Origin: Tsukamurella sp. TY48 | GTDB taxonomy: Bacteria; Actinomycetota; Actinomycetes; Mycobacteriales; Mycobacteriaceae | DNA: 64,000 nucleotides | Assembly (NCBI RefSeq): GCF_019656655.1 | Contig: NZ_BPMV01000002.1 | Location: 930,001-994,000 of the forward strand | Direction: 5' to 3' | Shown: positions 55,316 to 64,000 of the stretch, piece after piece | Layout: each line of letters starts with the position of its first letter | Position numbering within the stretch: the first letter of the stretch is position 1 | Made by a program: the position numbers and the translations under genes | The notes under the pieces: generated by a model | Seen by the model: the letters and a program-made list of their open reading frames with translations, nothing else | The model's database searches: none | Told to the model about the DNA's origin: nothing

Positions 55316-55933
55316 ATGAAATTGTCCGAGCTCTCCGCCGAGACCGGCGTCAGCACCGCCTCGCTGAAGTACTACCTGCGGGAGTCGCTCCTCGCCCCCG
55401 GTGAACCGGTCACCAAGACGCAGTCGGAGTACGGGCCCGAGCACGCCGAGCGAGTACGGCTGATCCGTGCGCTGGTCGAGTCCGGCGGGCTGTCCCTGGC
55501 GCAGGTGCGGCGCGTCCTCGACGCGCTGGACAGTCCGGCGGTGCCCCGGCACGACCTGCTCGGGGTGGCACAGGAGGCCCTCACCGAATCCACCGCGTTC
55601 GTCGGTGATCCCGAGTGGACCGCACTCGCGGCGGCGTTCGTCGCCGACCGCGGCTGGCGCATCCAGGACGGCGACGTGCTCATCCCGCAGCTCGGCGCGC
55701 AGCTCAAGACCCTGGTCGCCAGCTGCGATGTGGGCGGGCAGGAGACGCTCGCCCGGTGGGCCGACGCCGCGGAGACCATCGCGGCCGCCGATCTGGACAC
55801 CCTCTCCGACGACGATGCGCAGGCCCTTCGTACCGCCGTGGTGGGGACGGTGCTCTCGGACAAGGTCCTGCAGACCCTGCGCCGCCTGGCACAACAGGAC
55901 TGCACGGCACGGCGGCTCGATCCGGTGGACTGA
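55316..55933 (+). CDS. MerR family transcriptional regulator
   Basis: 205 aa. N-terminal winged helix KLSELSAETGVSTASLKYYLRESLLAPGEPVTKTQSEYGPEHAERVRLIRALVE, then a helical effector domain of about 130 residues without cysteines, so not a metal or thiol sensor of the classic kind. ATG 55316. Probably autoregulates and controls the divergent DUF4188 gene through the tandem dyads that end 16 bases before its start. Confidence 0.88.
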   Translation: MKLSELSAETGVSTASLKYYLRESLLAPGEPVTKTQSEYGPEHAERVRLIRALVESGGLSLAQVRRVLDALDSPAVPRHDLLGVAQEALTESTAFVGDPEWTALAAAFVADRGWRIQDGDVLIPQLGAQLKTLVASCDVGGQETLARWADAAETIAAADLDTLSDDDAQALRTAVVGTVLSDKVLQTLRRLAQQDCTARRLDPVD

Positions 55934-55945
55934 CCGGGCCGCGCG

Positions 55946-56590
55946 TCAGACCAGCAGACTCGGCCCCGCCTCGCGTCGCTGGTAGAGCGAGCCGTAGCGC
56001 GCATCCACCCGGACCCAGGTGGTGGACGCCGATACTCGGACGGGTTCGTCCGCACCGTCGGCGGAGAAACCCATGGCCTCCAACGAGAACGCGGTGCGCA
56101 GACCGATCGGCACCGTCTGTCCGGCGCCGCTCACGCTGACCACGTCGGAGTCCAGCAACGACTGCGGCGGGCCGGCGGGTCCACCGGCCTCGCGCCCCAC
56201 TTCGACCCCGCGCTCGGCCACCCGGCGCAGCGCCGCCGCCGGCACGTCGTCGACGTGCACGAAACCGTCGGTCGGCGGCAGCGCGCCGCGCCAGGCGGAG
56301 TCGAGTGCGAAGCCCACGTCCACGTAGCCACCGTCCAGGCCCGACGGATCGGCGCGCACGGATTCGAGGACCGTCGTCGCGCTGCACACCAACGATTCCG
56401 GCGCGACCGAGCCCGCCAGAACGCGGACCACCAGCACGCCGAATCCGGTGCGGCCCCAGATCTCCACGCGCTCGTCGTCGCGGCGGCGCACCCGCAGGAC
56501 CGCCGAATCGTCCGTGCGCAGCAGCCGGGTGGCGAAGGCCGCGAGGTCGGCCCGCGCCGGCCCCGGGACGGTGAGCCGCCGATCACTCAC
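55946..56590 (-). CDS. Conserved hypothetical protein (Rv2474c-like position)
   Basis: 214 aa, no recognised domain. Mixed alpha/beta with VLRVRRRDDERVEIWGRTGFGVLVVRVLAG, PESLVCSATTVLESVRADPSGLDGGYVDVGFALDSAWRGALPP, and a C-terminal half after VHVDDVPAAALRRVAERGVEVG that ends in a WVRVDARYGSLYQRRE segment. GTG start overlaps the thioesterase stop (GTGA), so it is coupled to that gene. Conserved order suggests a housekeeping role in Mycobacteriales. Confidence 0.7.
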   Translation of the reverse strand: MSDRRLTVPGPARADLAAFATRLLRTDDSAVLRVRRRDDERVEIWGRTGFGVLVVRVLAGSVAPESLVCSATTVLESVRADPSGLDGGYVDVGFALDSAWRGALPPTDGFVHVDDVPAAALRRVAERGVEVGREAGGPAGPPQSLLDSDVVSVSGAGQTVPIGLRTAFSLEAMGFSADGADEPVRVSASTTWVRVDARYGSLYQRREAGPSLLV

Positions 56591-57063
56591 CGGGAGAACG
56601 ACTTCAGGTAGTCGCGCTGATCACCGGAGAGGCGCCGCACCCGTTGCTCGGCCACGTCGAAGGCGGCCAGCCGCACCGTCGCGACCACCGCGGGCGCCGT
56701 CCCCGGGTCGGCACCGACCGGCCGCACCTCGTGGTGCACCACGAAGTCGGCCGCTCGCACGGCGGAGGTGCACAGCGTCACCTGCAGCGGCGAGTCCTGG
56801 TGCCGCAGCTGCCCCCGGTACTCCACTTCCAGCTTGGCCAGGAGCAGCCCGTCCAGGAGGTCCCGGGTGGGCGCATCGGGTGCGAACAGCAGCGGGATCC
56901 GCGCCTCCTCGAGCAGCGTCACCATGCGGGCGTTGTTGATGTGCTGGTAGACGTCCATATCGGACCAGCGCACGTCGACCGGCACGGTGAGGCCCGCACC
57001 GCCGTCGTCGAAGGTGGTCCGGACGCCGGTGACGCCCGCTGCGGTGAAGCTGTACTCGGTCAC
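56587..57063 (-). CDS. Acyl-CoA thioesterase, hotdog fold
   Basis: 158 aa. VDVRWSDMDVYQHINNARMVTLLEEARI is the 4HBT signature with the catalytic-type Asp (SDMD) and HINN. The rest fits a single hotdog domain. Hydrolyses acyl-CoA in the cytosol; chain preference unknown. GTG 57063. Matches Rv2475c by position, directly downstream of the NAD-GDH gene with a 9-base gap, so probably one transcript. Confidence 0.88.
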   Translation of the reverse strand: MTEYSFTAAGVTGVRTTFDDGGAGLTVPVDVRWSDMDVYQHINNARMVTLLEEARIPLLFAPDAPTRDLLDGLLLAKLEVEYRGQLRHQDSPLQVTLCTSAVRAADFVVHHEVRPVGADPGTAPAVVATVRLAAFDVAEQRVRRLSGDQRDYLKSFSR

Positions 57064-57072
57064 CCCGCCACG

Positions 57073-60000
57073 CTAGCCGACGCTGCGCAGCACCGACCTC
57101 AGCGCCCGCGTGGCCACCGACAGCGTCGACTCCTGGTTGACGCGCGCGTCGCCGTCCTCGGCGTCCAGGATCTCGGCCAGCAGCGACCGCACGCGCTGCA
57201 GGCTGCGCGCGTTGTGCGACTCCCAGTCCGCGATCTTCTGGTCGGCGGGCTCCTCCGGGTCGGTGAAGTTGAGCACCTCGACGGTGATGGCGCGCAGCGC
57301 CCCGTACAGGTCGTCGCGCAGGGCGAGCCGCGCCATCTCGCTCCACCGGTCGCCGCGCGGCAGTTCGGCGACGGCGCCCAGCATCCGGTCCACGCGCAGG
57401 TGCTGCATGAGCGCGAAGTAGAGGCGGCCCACCTCATCGTCCTCCCGCTCGGTGATGTCGGCGATGTCGATCACGTCGAGCAGGCTGAACCGGTACAGGG
57501 CGCGACTCACGCTGAGCGCGAGATCGGTGGGAACCCCGGCCGTCTCGGCCCGGTCGGCGGACGCACAGGCCTGCGAGTCGTACTCGATCCCCCACTCGCC
57601 CATCGCCGCGGTCAAGGCGGCGATGCGGGTCGCGTACCGGTTGACCTCGGCGCCGATCGCGATCGGTTGCGGCCGGTTGTTGAGCATCCACCGCGCTCCA
57701 CGGTCGAGCACCCGGCGGCTCTCCGCGAGGAGCGCGGCGGTCTCGGCCGCCGAGACCGGGAGCTCCCGGATCCGGCCCCAGGTGGCGGGCAGGTCGAAGA
57801 CGCGGCTCACGGCCACGAAGGCCCGCACGGCATCGCTCGCACCCGCGCCCGTCTCCTCGGAGAGCCGGAAACCGAAGCTGACCCCGGCGTTGTCCACCAG
57901 CTCGTTGACGGCCTGGGTGGCCACGATCTCCCGGCGCAGCGGATGCGCGAAGACGGCCTCGCCGGCGCGCTCGCGGAGCCGGTCGGGGAAGTAATCGGGC
58001 AGACGCGCGGCGAGCGCGTCGTTATCGGGCAGATCGCCCGCGAGCAGATCGTCCTTGATCGACAGCTTCACGTGTGCCATGAGGTTCGCCAGCTCGGGTG
58101 AGCTGAGCCCCTGGCCGGACGCCTGCAGCTTGTCGGTCTCCTTCTTGGTGGGCAGTGCCTCCAGGCGCAGGTCCACGCCGCGGTTGCGGGACAGGTCCGT
58201 CAGGATGCGGGCGTGCACGTCCACCATCTTCGGTGCAAGCGAGCGCTCCACCGACAGTGCGAGGTTCTGGGACACGTTGTCCGCCAGCACCAATCGCGAG
58301 ACGTCATCGGTCATCGAGACCAGGAGGTCGTGTCGCTCCGCGGGCTCGATGGCGCCCGCCGCGATCTGCCGGTCCAGGAGGATCTTGATGTTCACCTCGT
58401 GGTCGGAGCAGTCCACACCGGCGGAGTTGTCCATGGCATCGGTGTTGATCCGGCCGCCGTTGCGGTCGAACTCGATGCGGCCGAGCGGAGTCACGCCCAG
58501 GTTGCCGCCCTCACCGATCACCTTGGCGCGCACCTCGTTGCCGTTCACCCGGATGGCGTCGTTGGCGCGGTCGCCCACCGCCAGATCGGTCTCGGTGGAC
58601 GCCTTGACGTAGGTGCCGATTCCGCCGTTCCACAGCAGGTCGACGGGGGCCAGCAGCACGGCGCGCATGAGCTCGGGCGGTGTCAGCTCGGTGACGTCGT
58701 CGGGCAGGGCCAGCGCGGCGCGCACCTCCGGGCTGATGGGCACCGATTTCTGGTCGCGGCTGTACACGCCGCCGCCCTTGCTGATCTTGTCGGTGTCGTA
58801 GTCCTTCCACGACGAGCGCGGGAGCGCGAAGAGGCGTTGCCGCTCGGCGAAGCCCACCGCCGCATCGGGGTTCGGGTCGAGGAAGATGTCGCGGTGGTCG
58901 AACGCGGCCACCAGCCGGATGTGTTCGGACAGCAGCATGCCGTTGCCGAAGACGTCGCCGCTCATATCGCCCACACCGGCCGCGGTGAAGTCCTCGGCCT
59001 GGGTGTCGATCCCCATCTCGCGGAAGTGCATCTTCACCGATTCCCACGCGCCGCGGGCGGTGATGCCCATGCCCTTGTGGTCGTAGCCCTCGGAGCCGCC
59101 GGAGGCGAAGGCGTCGCCGAGCCAGAATCCGTATCCGGCGGCCACGTCGTTGGCGATGTCGGAGAACGAGGCGGTGCCCTTGTCGGCAGCCACCACGAGG
59201 TAGGTGTCGTCCCCGTCGCGGCGGACCACGCGCTCGGGCGGCAGCACCTCGCCGTCGGGTCCGAGGTTGTCGGTCACGTCCAGCAGGCCGGAGATGAAGG
59301 CCCGGTAGCAGGCCACGCCCTCGGTGCGCTGCGCATCGCGGTCGACGGCGGCGTCGCCGGTGAGCTCGGGCGGGTTCTTGACCACGAATCCGCCCTTGGC
59401 GCCCACGGGAACGATGACGGCGTTCTTCACCGCCTGGGCCTTGACCAGGCCGAGGATCTCAGTGCGGAAATCCTCCCGCCGATCCGACCAGCGCAGGCCG
59501 CCTCGGGCGACCATGCCGAACCGCAGGTGCACTCCCTCCACGCGCGGCGAGTACACGAAGATCTCGAAGCGGGGCCGCGGCTTGGGCGCCTCGGGGATCC
59601 GGCCGGGCTCGAGTTTGAGCGAGATCACCGGCTTCTCGGCGAAGAAATTGGTGCGCACGGTGGCCTGCACCACGTGCAGGTAGGCCCGCAGGATCCGGTC
59701 GGCGTCGAGGCTGGTGACGGCCGCGAGCGCCGCCTGGACATCGGACTCGGCCCGGACGGCGGCGTCCGCGTCCGCAGCCACCGGGTCGAAGGCGGCGCCC
59801 CAGAGCCGCTGCAGCGCGAGGACGGCGTCGCGGTGGTCGAGCAGCACCTGGGCCATGTGGCCGGGGCTGTAGCCGAAGCCGCACTGCCGCAGGTACTGGC
59901 CGATGGCGCGCAGCAGCGCCACCCGGCGCCAGTCGAGTCCGAAGGCCAGGATCAGCTCGTTGAACCGGTCCACCTCGCACTCGCCGCGCCACACGGCTGC

Positions 60001-61287
60001 CGCGCCGGCGCTCGCCAGGCCGCGGCGCTCCTGCAGGTGCGCCGGTAGATCGGCCTCGGGCACTCCGGCGACGACGGCGTCGCGGAGCGCCTTCGGGGCG
60101 CGCAGACCGAAGTCGTACACGGTGCAGGTCACGCCGTCGGGGCGGCGCACGGTGTACGGCCGCTCATCGAGCACCTCCACGCCGAGCGACTGGAGCACGG
60201 GGAGCAGCTGCGACAGGGTGACCCGTCCCCCGGTGAGGAACATGGCGAACCGCAGCCCGCCCTGGTCGCCGGGCGGCTCGTAGAACACCAGGTCCATGCC
60301 CTCGGCGGGGAGGGCGTCGATGCGCACGACATCGGCGAGCGCGAGCTCGGGAGCCTGGTCCTCCTTGTAGTTCGGGGAGAAGCCGGGGAGGTAGGTGCGA
60401 ACGGTGTCGACGTCGGCGCCGGATGCTGCCGCCGCAGCGAGGACGTCCTCGTCCCAGGTGCGGCTGGCCTCACCGAGCCGGCCCCTGATGCGCGCCTCGT
60501 CCTCCGCCCGGAACACCGGGACGGCCGATTCGTCGCGCGGGAGGAGTACGAATTGGATTCGGGCGATGGCTGATTCGGTGACCCGGGCGGTGAACCGATC
60601 GACCCGCATGCCGGTCTCGTCTTCGAGGACGTCGATCAGCACGCCCCGCGCGCGCGAGGTGTACCGGTCGCGGGGCAGGTAGACCAGGGCGGTGGCGAAC
60701 CGGGCGAGCTTGTCGGTGCGCAGGAACAGGGCGAGGTCGCCGTCGCTCAGTTCGCGCAGGCCGCCGAACACCCGCGCCAGCTCGTCCTCGTCGCCCACGA
60801 TCAGCCGGAGCCGGGGGAAGGTCTGGATGTACTCCATGAGCCGCTGGTTCTGCGAATCCGCCGGGTCCACGCCGATGCGGGTGAGCACGCGCTCGATCTT
60901 CGCTCCCACCATCGGGATGTCGAAGACGTTGTCGTGCAGGCCGAGCACCGTGAGCGCCATCGCGTAGCAAACGGTGGGACCACCGTCGCCGGGCGTGGCG
61001 GCGAGCAGGAACGGGGCGCCCGCTGCGTCGCCGAGCGGCTGCGCCAGCTCGACCACCGAGATGTCGCCGGGGGCGGGAGTCGGCAGGGCGTCGAGCACGG
61101 CGCGCACGGCAGGCGCCGGTTCGGTCAGCACGCCGGTACCGGCACCGTCGCTCCAACTGCCGAGCACCCGGGCGTTCCCGTCCGCGAGCCACGTCATGAA
61201 GTCCGACGGGGACCGTCCCGGCGGCTGCGTCGACACCGACGCAGCGGTTCGGGAAAATGCGGACTGATCGATCGCGGACAGCGCCAC
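57073..61287 (-). CDS. gdh: NAD-dependent glutamate dehydrogenase, large class, N-terminally short
   Basis: 1404 aa. Core dehydrogenase with GGLRWSDRREDFRTEILGLVKAQAVKNAVIVPVGAKGGFV (catalytic Lys), DNLGPDGE, and GDMSGDVFGNGML. Oxidatively deaminates glutamate to 2-oxoglutarate. The M. tuberculosis enzyme is about 1620 residues; here the first roughly 190 residues (first ACT-type domain) are missing, and the chain opens at the SPSDFMTWLADGNARVLG segment. The start is GTG 61287, with AGGAGGAG 7 nt upstream, which supports a genuine short form. Confidence 0.92.
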   Translation of the reverse strand: MALSAIDQSAFSRTAASVSTQPPGRSPSDFMTWLADGNARVLGSWSDGAGTGVLTEPAPAVRAVLDALPTPAPGDISVVELAQPLGDAAGAPFLLAATPGDGGPTVCYAMALTVLGLHDNVFDIPMVGAKIERVLTRIGVDPADSQNQRLMEYIQTFPRLRLIVGDEDELARVFGGLRELSDGDLALFLRTDKLARFATALVYLPRDRYTSRARGVLIDVLEDETGMRVDRFTARVTESAIARIQFVLLPRDESAVPVFRAEDEARIRGRLGEASRTWDEDVLAAAAASGADVDTVRTYLPGFSPNYKEDQAPELALADVVRIDALPAEGMDLVFYEPPGDQGGLRFAMFLTGGRVTLSQLLPVLQSLGVEVLDERPYTVRRPDGVTCTVYDFGLRAPKALRDAVVAGVPEADLPAHLQERRGLASAGAAAVWRGECEVDRFNELILAFGLDWRRVALLRAIGQYLRQCGFGYSPGHMAQVLLDHRDAVLALQRLWGAAFDPVAADADAAVRAESDVQAALAAVTSLDADRILRAYLHVVQATVRTNFFAEKPVISLKLEPGRIPEAPKPRPRFEIFVYSPRVEGVHLRFGMVARGGLRWSDRREDFRTEILGLVKAQAVKNAVIVPVGAKGGFVVKNPPELTGDAAVDRDAQRTEGVACYRAFISGLLDVTDNLGPDGEVLPPERVVRRDGDDTYLVVAADKGTASFSDIANDVAAGYGFWLGDAFASGGSEGYDHKGMGITARGAWESVKMHFREMGIDTQAEDFTAAGVGDMSGDVFGNGMLLSEHIRLVAAFDHRDIFLDPNPDAAVGFAERQRLFALPRSSWKDYDTDKISKGGGVYSRDQKSVPISPEVRAALALPDDVTELTPPELMRAVLLAPVDLLWNGGIGTYVKASTETDLAVGDRANDAIRVNGNEVRAKVIGEGGNLGVTPLGRIEFDRNGGRINTDAMDNSAGVDCSDHEVNIKILLDRQIAAGAIEPAERHDLLVSMTDDVSRLVLADNVSQNLALSVERSLAPKMVDVHARILTDLSRNRGVDLRLEALPTKKETDKLQASGQGLSSPELANLMAHVKLSIKDDLLAGDLPDNDALAARLPDYFPDRLRERAGEAVFAHPLRREIVATQAVNELVDNAGVSFGFRLSEETGAGASDAVRAFVAVSRVFDLPATWGRIRELPVSAAETAALLAESRRVLDRGARWMLNNRPQPIAIGAEVNRYATRIAALTAAMGEWGIEYDSQACASADRAETAGVPTDLALSVSRALYRFSLLDVIDIADITEREDDEVGRLYFALMQHLRVDRMLGAVAELPRGDRWSEMARLALRDDLYGALRAITVEVLNFTDPEEPADQKIADWESHNARSLQRVRSLLAEILDAEDGDARVNQESTLSVATRALRSVLRSVG

Positions 61288-61432
61288 GGGCGTGCTCCTC
61301 CTGCGGGTCGTGGCAGCGGACACGCGAAATGCAGGGTCAGCACGCGGCGCCGTTGCCAAGGTGTGACGGAGCTTCTAGCTCCGCCGACCACACTACGGCC
61401 GGACCGGGGGCTACGGGCCAGTAATGAACGAC

Positions 61433-61470
61433 GACGGCGCCCACCACCTCGGAAAGGAGTGGGCGCCGTC
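61433..61470 (-). terminator. Hairpin terminator after ettA
   Basis: A perfect 12-bp stem (61433-61444 with 61459-61470) and 14-nt loop, 26 bases past the ettA stop, separating it from the GDH gene. Confidence 0.8.
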
Positions 61471-61496
61471 GCCGGTGCGCAGTGGGACCGCGGAGA

Positions 61497-63170
61497 TCAG
61501 TCGCGGGTGAGCTTGCGGTGCGTCACCGCGTGCGGACGCGCCGCCTCGGCGCCGAGCCGCTCGACCTTGTTCGCCTCGTAGGCCTCGAAGTTGCCCTCGA
61601 ACCAGAACCACTGGCCCTCTTCGACATTGCCCTCCCACGCGAGGATGTGGGTGCAGGTGCGGTCCAGGAACCACCGGTCGTGGGAGATCACCACGGCGCA
61701 GCCGGGGAACTCCTGCAGGGCGTTCTCGAGCGAGCTCAGGGTCTCCACGTCGAGGTCGTTGGTCGGCTCGTCGAGGAGGATCAGGTTGCCGCCCTCCTTG
61801 AGCGTCAGGGCCAGGTTCAGGCGGTTGCGCTCACCACCGGAGAGCACCTCCGCGGGCTTCTGCTGGTCCGGACCCTTGAAGCCGAAGGCGCTGACGTAGG
61901 CGCGCGAGGGCATCTCGTTCTGGCCGACGGTGATGTAGTCCAGTCCGTCCGAGACCACCTCGAACACGGTCTTCTTGGGGTCGATGTTGGCGCGGTTCTG
62001 GTCGACGTAGCTGAGCTTGACCGTCTCGCCCACCTTCACATCGCCCGAGTCCGGGGCCTCCAGGCCGACGATGGTCTTGAACAGCGTGGTCTTACCGACA
62101 CCGTTGGGGCCGATCACGCCCACGATGCCGTTGCGCGGCAGGGTGAAGCTGAGGTCCTTGATCAACACGCGGCCGTCGAAGCCCTTGTCCAGGTCGGCGA
62201 CCTCGACCACCACGTTGCCCAGACGGGGCGGCGTGGGGATCTGGATCTCCTCGAAGTCGAGCTTGCGGTGCTTCTCGGCCTCGGCGGCCATCTCGTCGTA
62301 GCGCTCGAGGCGGGCCTTGTTCTTGGTCTGCCGGGCCTTCGCACCGGAGCGGACCCACGCCAGCTCCTCCTTGAGGCGCTTCTGCAGCTTCTGGTCCTTC
62401 TTGCCCTGCACCTCGAGGCGCTCGGCCTTCTTCTCCAGGTAGGTGGAGTAGTTGCCCTCGTAGCCGTGCAGCTTCCCGCGCTCGACCTCGCAGATCCACT
62501 GCGCCACGTGGTCGAGGAAGTACCGGTCGTGGGTCACGGCGAGGACGGCGCCGGGGTAGCTGGCGAGGTGCTGCTCGAGCCACAGCACCGACTCGGCGTC
62601 CAGGTGGTTGGTGGGCTCGTCGAGGAGCAGTAGGTCGGGCTTGCTGAGCAGCAGCTTGCACAGCGCGACGCGGCGCTTCTCACCACCGGAGAGGTTGGTC
62701 ACCTGAGCGTCGCCCGGCGGACAGCGCAGCGCGTCCATGGCCTGATCGATCTGCGAATCGACCTCCCAGGCGTCGACGGCGTCGAGCTGCTCCTGCAGCT
62801 TGCCCATCTCCTCCATGAGCTCGTCCGTGTAATCGGTGGCCATGAGCTCGGCCACCTCGTTGTAGCGGCGCAGGTTGACCATCGTCTGGCCCAGGCCGTC
62901 CTCGACGTTCTCGCGGACCGTCTTGGTCTCGTCGAGCTGCGGCTCCTGCATCAGGATGCCGACGGTGGCCTCCGGGTCCAGGAAGGCTTCGCCGTTGCTC
63001 GGCTGGTCGAGTCCGGCCATGATCTTGAGGATCGACGACTTGCCCGCACCGTTCGGGCCGACCACGCCGATCTTCGCACCGGGGTAGAACGACATCGTGA
63101 CGTCATCGAGAATGACCTTCTCGCCGTGCGCCTTACGCACCTTCTTCATCGTGTAAATGAACTCAGCCAC
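61497..63170 (-). CDS. ettA: Energy-dependent translational throttle protein EttA (ABC-F)
   Basis: 557 aa. Two ABC domains: Walker A GPNGAGKS at 38-45 with signature LSGGEKRR, and GPNGVGKTT with LSGGERNR, both with LLLDEPTN. The arm insertion (DALRCPPGDAQ region) and linker coiled coil KKAERLEVQGKKDQKLQKRLKEE are in place; no membrane domain. Binds the ribosome E site and regulates the first translation step by ATP level. GTG 63170. Matches Rv2477c. Confidence 0.95.
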   Translation of the reverse strand: MAEFIYTMKKVRKAHGEKVILDDVTMSFYPGAKIGVVGPNGAGKSSILKIMAGLDQPSNGEAFLDPEATVGILMQEPQLDETKTVRENVEDGLGQTMVNLRRYNEVAELMATDYTDELMEEMGKLQEQLDAVDAWEVDSQIDQAMDALRCPPGDAQVTNLSGGEKRRVALCKLLLSKPDLLLLDEPTNHLDAESVLWLEQHLASYPGAVLAVTHDRYFLDHVAQWICEVERGKLHGYEGNYSTYLEKKAERLEVQGKKDQKLQKRLKEELAWVRSGAKARQTKNKARLERYDEMAAEAEKHRKLDFEEIQIPTPPRLGNVVVEVADLDKGFDGRVLIKDLSFTLPRNGIVGVIGPNGVGKTTLFKTIVGLEAPDSGDVKVGETVKLSYVDQNRANIDPKKTVFEVVSDGLDYITVGQNEMPSRAYVSAFGFKGPDQQKPAEVLSGGERNRLNLALTLKEGGNLILLDEPTNDLDVETLSSLENALQEFPGCAVVISHDRWFLDRTCTHILAWEGNVEEGQWFWFEGNFEAYEANKVERLGAEAARPHAVTHRKLTRD

Positions 63171-63461
63171 AGTCCCTGCCCTGTCTCACGCGAATACTGC
63201 CACCGGGGTGCCGGGGGCAAACGTCTCCAGCCTACCGACTCCCCCGGCGTCGTCCACACCGGCCGAGGCGTGCCGTCAGTCGCGCGAGCGTACCGCCGCG
63301 GCGACACGCTCGCCCGCGATCACGACCGCCATTGCTTCGCATTGTGAATTTTCGGTGCCGATTTCGCTCACACCGCGGGGCGCACGGGCGGGCGGAGGTC
63401 GACACACCGCCGTAACAATGAGGCCGAAACCCGGAAACACCGCGCGGGCACCGTGTGCGAT
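63171..63461. other. Divergent gap between ettA and nitrate reductase gene
   Basis: 291 bases with no credible gene. It must hold both promoters. Around 63336-63360 it is AT-richer (TTGCTTCGCATTGTGAATTTT), which may be part of the rightward promoter; no dyad or riboswitch was recognised. Confidence 0.4.
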
Positions 63462-64000
63462 ATGGACATCGACACGGTGTGCGGGTACTGCGGGGTGGGC
63501 TGTGGCCTCACACTGCAAGTACGCGACGGCGTGGTCACCAAGTCCTTCGGCACGCCGAGCCATCCGGCGAACCGCGGCCGCCTGTGCACGAAGGGCAGCA
63601 CCACCGTCGATCTGCTGACGGCCGGGGGCCGGCAGGCCCGCGCCGAGATGCGCGGGACCCGTGACGACGCCCGGGGCACCGTCGCCCTCGACGAGGCGAT
63701 CGCCGCGACCGGGCGCCGCCTGCGCGCGATCCGGGACGAGCACGGGCCGGACGCGATCGCCCTCTACGTGAGCGGCCAGATGACGCTGGAGGCGCAGTAC
63801 CTCGCCACCAAGCTCGCCAAGGGCTTCCTGCGCACGCAGTGGATCGAATCGAACTCACGGCTGTGCATGGCCAGCGCGGGCACCGGATACAAGCAGTCGC
63901 TCGGCGCCGACGGGCCGCCCGGCAGCTACGACGACCTCGACCACGCCGACGTCTTCCTGGTGATGGGCGCCAACATGGCGGACTGCCATCCCATCCTGTA
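63462..64000 (+). CDS. Molybdopterin oxidoreductase, assimilatory nitrate reductase-like, N-terminal part (cut by window edge)
   Basis: 179 codons in the window. The [4Fe-4S] motif is C-x2-C-x3-C-x27-C, with cysteines at 7, 10, 14 and 42 (CGYCGVGCG ... RGRLCTKG). ALYVSGQMTLEAQYLATKLAKGFLRT and SRLCMASAGTGYKQSLGADGPPGSYDDLDHADVFLVMGANMADCHP follow, typical of NasC/NarB-type nitrate reductases with bis-MGD. Formate dehydrogenase is less likely because it usually carries an N-terminal ferredoxin domain. ATG 63462 or GTG 63453; no ribosome-binding site. Confidence 0.85.
   Translation, partial: MDIDTVCGYCGVGCGLTLQVRDGVVTKSFGTPSHPANRGRLCTKGSTTVDLLTAGGRQARAEMRGTRDDARGTVALDEAIAATGRRLRAIRDEHGPDAIALYVSGQMTLEAQYLATKLAKGFLRTQWIESNSRLCMASAGTGYKQSLGADGPPGSYDDLDHADVFLVMGANMADCHPIL

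Noticed and set aside
58213-60048. 611-codon open frame antisense to the glutamate dehydrogenase gene
   Set aside because: No domain, His/Val-rich composition typical of the antisense frame in high-GC genes.

Overview
The window is high-GC actinobacterial DNA, most likely from the order Mycobacteriales (Tsukamurella, Gordonia or a relative; the genus cannot be fixed from the sequence alone). Three things support this: a mycothiol-dependent nitroreductase homologue, frequent GTG/TTG starts and leaderless promoters, and the order tig ... nei2-rpiB ... nitroreductase / pepN / DUF5130 / HNH / glbO / aglA / hotdog thioesterase / NAD-GDH / ettA. That order follows the Mycobacterium tuberculosis Rv2461c-Rv2477c block as I remember it.

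Layout. 1-1.7 kb: 5' end of clpP1 and tig. 1.8-18 kb: DUF1304 protein, speG, DUF1275 protein, an MHS-family transporter, tRNA-Pro, a benE transporter with its XRE-cupin regulator, a FecB/BtuF-type ABC importer, peptidase E, a PEP-mutase-like lyase, an S9 peptidase, an acyltransferase and an APC permease. 19.2-25.8 kb: an accessory region with a metallophosphoesterase, a MerR regulator and its divergent metallo-beta-lactamase-fold gene, recombinase remnants, a TIR-like NADase-type protein, an uncharacterised protein and a low-GC gene with a HEPN-type motif. It ends at tRNA-Gly. 26-28.5 kb: TauE exporter, AraC regulator, crotonase. 28.5-34.1 kb: an XRE-cupin regulator divergent from four coupled genes (ureohydrolase, cationic amino-acid permease, DavA-like amidase, DavB-like flavin monooxygenase). 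These fit an arginine 2-monooxygenase route: arginine to 4-guanidinobutyramide to 4-guanidinobutyrate to GABA plus urea. 34-42.4 kb: P450, a two-component system, crotonase, HhH-GPD protein, lipoproteins and a cutinase-like hydrolase. 42.4-63.2 kb: the conserved housekeeping block. 63.5 kb to the edge: start of a molybdopterin nitrate reductase.

Regulation is unusually readable. At least ten genes have a TANNNT -10 box 6-7 nt before the start codon, as expected of leaderless transcripts. A MerR-type promoter (19-bp spacer across a 16-bp palindrome) drives the metallo-beta-lactamase-fold gene. Tandem dyads precede a second MerR gene, and an operator-like array lies between benE and its XRE regulator. 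Strong hairpin terminators separate most convergent pairs in the housekeeping block.

The best candidates for something undescribed are the TIR-like protein with a HicA-like C-terminal domain, and the HEPN-motif protein, both sitting among recombinase fragments beside tRNA-Gly. The arginine operon is the best candidate for a complete pathway. No stretch over 300 bases is wholly unexplained; the longest gaps (35583-35971, 63171-63461, 22767-23043) are described below.
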